DNA of 30,617 bases from Chara braunii (taxonomy: Eukaryota; Streptophyta; Charophyceae; Charales; Characeae), in assembly GCA_003427395.1 (NCBI GenBank), contig BFEA01000168.1, forward strand, positions 1,659,888 through 1,690,504, read 5' to 3'. The notes under the pieces were generated by a model. The model had not been told where the DNA came from, did no database searches, and saw only the letters and a program-made list of their open reading frames with translations. Positions 27,111 through 30,617 of the stretch are shown piece by piece (position 1 is the first letter of the stretch; each line of letters begins with the position of its first letter). A program made the translations under genes and the position numbers.

Positions 27111-29360
27111 TTACTCTGTGGGAGACTGTGAGTCTGTCTGGGTCACCATCCCCGGTACTGTGTCGTAGACTCCCAGAGTGTAGTCTCTCGTTACCTTTTC
27201 CCGAAGAATACATGCCACATTTTGGCCTTCCTCGAAGCAAGGAATCTGGAAAGAAACATTTGTAGCAATCCGCCATTCCTCTATTTTTTTCATGTACCTA
27301 GCTGCGATCAGCGGGCGGATGTTCATCAGCGTCAGGCGAGAGGATCGAGCTGTTTCCACTACCAAGGGTGCTTGGTCCCTGGCAATGTGTGAGATCGTGA
27401 TGAATTNTGAGGCGTACACTTCATTCAACTTTTTTAGCTTGTCAGTTTGGGCCAGGACAACCGTTGCTTCTTTTTCCAGCTGCGTGCGTCCTGAGTCCTC
27501 GTGGGAATCTGCTTGCATTGTATCCGGATTCTTCTTTTTCTGGTTCTTTCCTGATTTCGATTTCTTAGAATGCAGATCCTGGAACTCATCTTTGGACTCA
27601 GGAACAATTTTGTTTTTATCCTTCAGCCCCTGGTCCCTTGCCCTTTTCTTTTCAGCATAGCGAAACGCTGTGTATTCTGACAGTTCCTCATCTTTGACCT
27701 TCCTGAGCGCGTCAAACTGGTTATTGGATCCCCACCCCCCCAAACAGCCCTTTTTTGCCACTTGTCTGGGATCTCTCAGCGTGTTTCACGCACGCTGCTC
27801 GGATGTCAAAGGCATGCTCCCTTTCCCTCTTCACCTTATCCACATACTCCCTGAGCCACTGCAGCGACTGTGTAGACCCTTTTTCACTGCCCGTCTCCTC
27901 CTCACCCTGCTCAGAATCCGTACCCCTTGCATCTGTAACCTTGCCCTCCTCTTCAATCTCAGTACGGGGCGTGGATGCTCCCTCCCTTTCTTCAACTTTT
28001 GTCGCCCTCCTCTTCTTGAGTCCTCCTTCCTGGTTTCCTTTGTCCCCCACATCTTCCAGTGTTGGTGTATTATCTGTTTGGGCCCCTTTCCTCGTGCGAA
28101 TCGTTGTTTGTTCCAGAGTTCTCAGCCAGCTCCGGATGGTGTTTGATTCTTTGATGAATTGTTGGACTGCTTGTTCCTTGACCGTGTCCAAATCCCAAAG
28201 CAGATCCTCTCTGTTTTTTTCTTCTCTGATTATTCGCGAGTCGATTAGAGGATCAGTTTTGATCTTTGACGGGTTGGATGTCCCCTTCCTCGTGACTTTT
28301 TTCTGCCATCTGCTGTCGGTCAGGGGGAAGATGCTTGGTTTCTTTACTGATGGTTCCATGTCGGCGTACTGTCAGACCCAATTCGGTTCCTCCAAGTTGT
28401 CATCAAATACTCAACCATTGTAGTTGTTGTCCGCAATGAACCAGATTCTCGGGCCATCCTCCACCTCAACCAGCATATTGGGGAGGAGTTTGCGCTCCTT
28501 CAACTGTTTTGGGTATGTGGGGCAATTTGGATTTGTGCCCACATGCCCCCGTTCCTTGCACCGAAAGCAGATCGGCGCAGTCTTAGTCGACACTTTGACT
28601 TTCACGATTCTGTTTTCAATCTGGAGTTTCCAGGTTTGAGGAAAAACTGGGGGGTTGTTCGTTTTGACTTCCAGCACTGCGGTCATGGAACCGCAGTGCG
28701 GGGCCAGGAAGTCGGGTATTGGCAGGATCCATTCGAGGATTCTGTTCGCTGGGTATTGTCTTTCTAATCTATCCACCAGCAGACCGTGGAAACCCGGTTG
28801 AATATTGTCGAACTGGACCCAAAAATTTTCCTTTAGCAGAGTCTGTTTGTAAGAGACGAAAAATATTGGGTTTTGTCTCTGCGCAGCCACTTTTTTTCAT
28901 TTTGTGATTGTACAGACTGAACCGTTGCAATTTTTGGACAGCATCTCATCTGCCGTTTTAGCATGTTCCTCTCTGATAAACAGTACGAAAATGTTGTTTC
29001 TGCCCAAATTTTGCAAAGAGAAGGTCTCTCCCGATTGTTTTAGATTCAATTCTTTCTTGATTGTTTCGATGACCCATTTGCGCTTCTCAGCTGGCCGCAG
29101 TTCTGCATCATTTCGTGCGAAATTAAAAACTACTCCGTGTCTTTCGTGTAGATCATCCAATTCCGCCACTTTTTCTTCTGCGTACTTCCACATAATAATT
29201 TCCTCTTCTTTGCCCTCCGTTTTTTGGATTCTGTGGTCTGTATTCCTTGAACCTTTGTCTTATCAATCAAGAACTTGAGTGCTTCATTGTCAATAACGCT
29301 GATCCACTTCTCCCCCGTGTTTTGGTTTGAAGTGTCTGCGCTTTGAGTCAGGGAAGCCAT
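27111..29360 (-). pseudogene. LINE ORF1 with CCHC zinc knuckle
   Basis: ORF1 proteins bind LINE RNA. The probable start is the ATG at 29360 (MASLTQSADTSNQ). A frameshift near 29190 leads to MWKYAEEKVAELDDLHERHG, and this second frame stays open down to 27721 apart from TGA codons near 28895, at 28411 and near 28380. It holds ENFWVQFDNIQPGFHGLLVD and a zinc knuckle CFRCKERGHVGTNPNC, with six residues in the last gap instead of the usual four, at about 28570-28520. A long acidic and basic hinge follows. A shift at the G-rich run near 27735 moves to LGGWGSNNQFDALRKVKDEE, a Lys-rich coil that ends at 27111. One undetermined base lies at 27407. The family assignment rests on order and knuckle. Confidence 0.78.
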
Positions 29361-29385
29361 CCTCTTCCACCACGGGAGACCGCCC

Positions 29386-29579
29386 AGCTATCTTGTCCCA
29401 AACAAGCTGTTAACACTTCGCGAAACTGCGGATCTGGACTACTGGACCAAAAGGGCTGGGAGGGCTGACATTTTCTTGTCCAGGAGAGACCAGAAAATAT
29501 TGGTGGTTGGCAAGTTTCAAGTTTTTATGGTTGAGCAAATATCAAACGCCGCTTAGGTGCGTGGACAGAGCGGGCCACA
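29386..29579 (+). repeat. Repeat family R, copy R3 (truncated)
   Basis: On the plus strand the frame reads LRETADLDYWTKRAGRADIF, then LVVGKFQVFMVEQISNAA and a TAG at about 29554-29556, as in R2. The alignment to R1 and R2 is lost at 29385 although R1 and R2 go on for over 100 more bases, so the LINE-side edge truncates it. Confidence 0.85.
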
Positions 29580-29597
29580 ATTATCCATTATACCAAA

Positions 29598-29719
29598 GAG
29601 AGTAATCAAGAAACCTTCGCTCTTTTGTGGATTCTTGAAGGCGCCTCTTGGAGACGACGAGAGTAATCAAGAAACCTTTGCTCTTTGCTGGATTCTTGAA
29701 GGCACCTCTTGGAGACGAC
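29598..29719. repeat. 61-bp tandem duplication in the right arm
   Basis: Two adjacent units read AGAGTAATCAAGAAACCTT(C/T)G and CTCTTGGAGACGACG, with few differences. The left arm has a single, shorter version near 20755-20785. Confidence 0.93.
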
Positions 29720-30220
29720 GTTTGACAAAAAAAAAAACATAAGTCCAGATCAATGTTCTGATGAACTACATAATGCTTCAAAAAAACAAGGATTTGCTAG
29801 GGAAAAAACAGATGATCTTCATAAATTGGCTGAGTCAAATCGTATTTTTTCTCTATCGTTGGTGGTAAAAGTATACATATAAAAATCACCACCAACCCAG
29901 CCCGGATACAAGCAGCCTTTATGGCATTTAGCTGCGCGTGTTCGTTTTAAAACTACGAAGTTTTGTCTCCACTGAAACTTACAGGCACAGACTTGAGGCG
30001 GCCCCTCGTGAACCAAGGAAGCGACCAAACACACCTGCTATTAAACTACCGAGAAGAGGTAAGGCTATAATAAGTGTATGGGATAATTTGCAAAATACCG
30101 CCATAAGTTGAGATATATGCCAAAATGCCCCTAAAAGATGTGGATAGAGCGGAATGCCCCTCTGACAATTGTATTGTTTATTTGCGCTTTCAGTACTTCC
30201 ACGACAGGGCGACGTGGGCG

Positions 30221-30221
<1 letters not shown>

Positions 30222-30279
<58 letters not shown>
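30222..30279. repeat. (CT)n microsatellite
   Basis: This is a pure CT run that forms the first part of the 257-bp terminal repeat unit. Confidence 0.96.
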
Positions 30280-30281
<2 letters not shown>

Positions 30282-30483
30282 CGATAGCACTACGTGGCGC
30301 AGATGTAATCAAGTACGGGCGCATGCGCGCTGGGCGCGCTGACGTGGACTTGCTTGATTTTGATGGCTCAGCGCTGACGTGGCGTGTTACTTGGCGCNCG
30401 CTCGATGGCCATGANGACGATGATNGCANCTCTCTCTCTCTTCAGCAGCTCGATGGCGATGACAAAGATGATGGCGATCTTCG

Positions 30484-30538
<55 letters not shown>

Positions 30539-30617
30539 CGATAGGACTACGTGGCGAGGGGGCTATGTGGCACAGATGTAATCAAGTACGAGCGCATGCG
30601 CGCTGGGCGAGCTGACG
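30279..30617. repeat. ~257-bp repeat unit, one and a part, with ACGTGGC motifs
   Basis: CCGCGATAG(C/G)ACTACGTGGC, CAGATGTAATCAAGTACG and GCGCATGCGCGCTGGGCG occur from 30279 and again from 30536, the second reaching the window edge. Between them lie a second CT run (30486-30535), several GACGTGG motifs and four undetermined bases (30398, 30415, 30425, 30429). The array probably continues beyond the window. Confidence 0.88.

Larger units (their letters stand above)
22864..29370 (-). mobile_element. LINE (non-LTR retrotransposon), minus strand, inactive
   Basis: On the minus strand a CCHC-bearing ORF1 region (29360-27111) precedes an ORF2 with LINE-type RT, a downstream C-terminal region and a zf-RVT-like finger (26917-23456). 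About 570 bases of non-coding DNA then lead to an A-rich tail (T run 22864-22882 on plus). Order and size fit a plant LINE of about 6.5 kb. The frame is broken in many places, the RT box is FAND, and there is no space for the usual AP-type endonuclease. The 5' end stops about 15 bases before repeat R3. No target-site duplication was found. Confidence 0.85.
29386..30181 (-). repeat. Long inverted repeat, right arm
   Basis: This is the reverse complement of 20184-20998. It starts at the LINE's 5' edge with repeat R3, continues through the middle part shared only with the left arm, and ends with the MITE-like end and ATTGTATTGTTTATTTG. It lacks the 108-base segment of the left arm and carries its own 61-base duplication at 29598-29719. 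Confidence 0.92.

Noticed and set aside
27755-28423. 222-codon plus-strand frame opposite LINE ORF1
   Set aside because: It is a Ser/Leu/Phe-rich shadow of the minus-strand ORF1, whose own frame has a zinc knuckle and fits the LINE order.

Overview
The window looks like a repeat-dense stretch of nuclear DNA from a plant-lineage (streptophyte) eukaryote. Evidence: Ty3/gypsy chromovirus-type pol remnants, a plant-style non-LTR retrotransposon, a U6 snRNA copy of plant type, CCCTAAA-type telomere motifs, a fragment resembling the plastid pyruvate dehydrogenase E1-beta gene, and many long (GA)n/(CT)n runs. A charophyte such as Chara would fit, but that is inference. I see no intact host protein gene, and almost every coding stretch is a broken transposon gene.

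Layout. 1-560: GA microsatellites and unassigned DNA. About 570-4660 (+): Ty3/gypsy copy A, with gag, protease, reverse transcriptase (RT), RNase H, integrase and a chromodomain-like tail in order, but full of stops, frameshifts and a deletion; a possible 3' LTR follows. 5300-6020: homopolymers, GA/CT tracts and two related hairpin units. 6019-6460: a short Ty3/gypsy fragment (copy C). 7080-10047 (+): Ty3/gypsy copy B, much better preserved, cut off inside the integrase. There it meets a minus-strand LTR-element remnant: coiled-coil gag-like frames (10053-10920), a leader carrying many GCCACGTCAGC motifs (11590-11940), a primer-binding-site match (12182-12193) and an LTR edge at 12197. A U6 snRNA retropseudogene with poly(A) tail and target-site duplication lies inside the gag-like region (10334-10433).

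12.2-20.2 kb is mostly non-coding: small tandem duplications, two tRNA-like (SINE-type) Pol III promoter pairs and a first copy of repeat family R. An exact Nextera mate-pair junction adapter sits at 15852-15889, so this join in the assembly is suspect. 19781-20396 is a MITE-like unit with inverted ends and a 66-bp triplicated core.

20184-20998 and 29386-30181 form a pair of long, very similar inverted repeats. Between them lies a minus-strand LINE (about 22864-29360) with a CCHC ORF1 and an RT/zinc-finger ORF2, but no room for an endonuclease domain and an RT box altered from FADD to FAND. Just beyond its putative poly(A) end is a rearranged PDH E1-beta fragment. The window ends in a 257-bp repeat unit containing CT tracts and ACGTGGC motifs, with several undetermined bases.

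The elements do not form a pathway. What the window shows is nested insertion and decay. The least expected items are the adapter, the U6 retropseudogene, the long inverted repeats around the LINE, the ACGT-motif array and the captured PDH fragment. All assignments come from reading motifs; no database search was possible.
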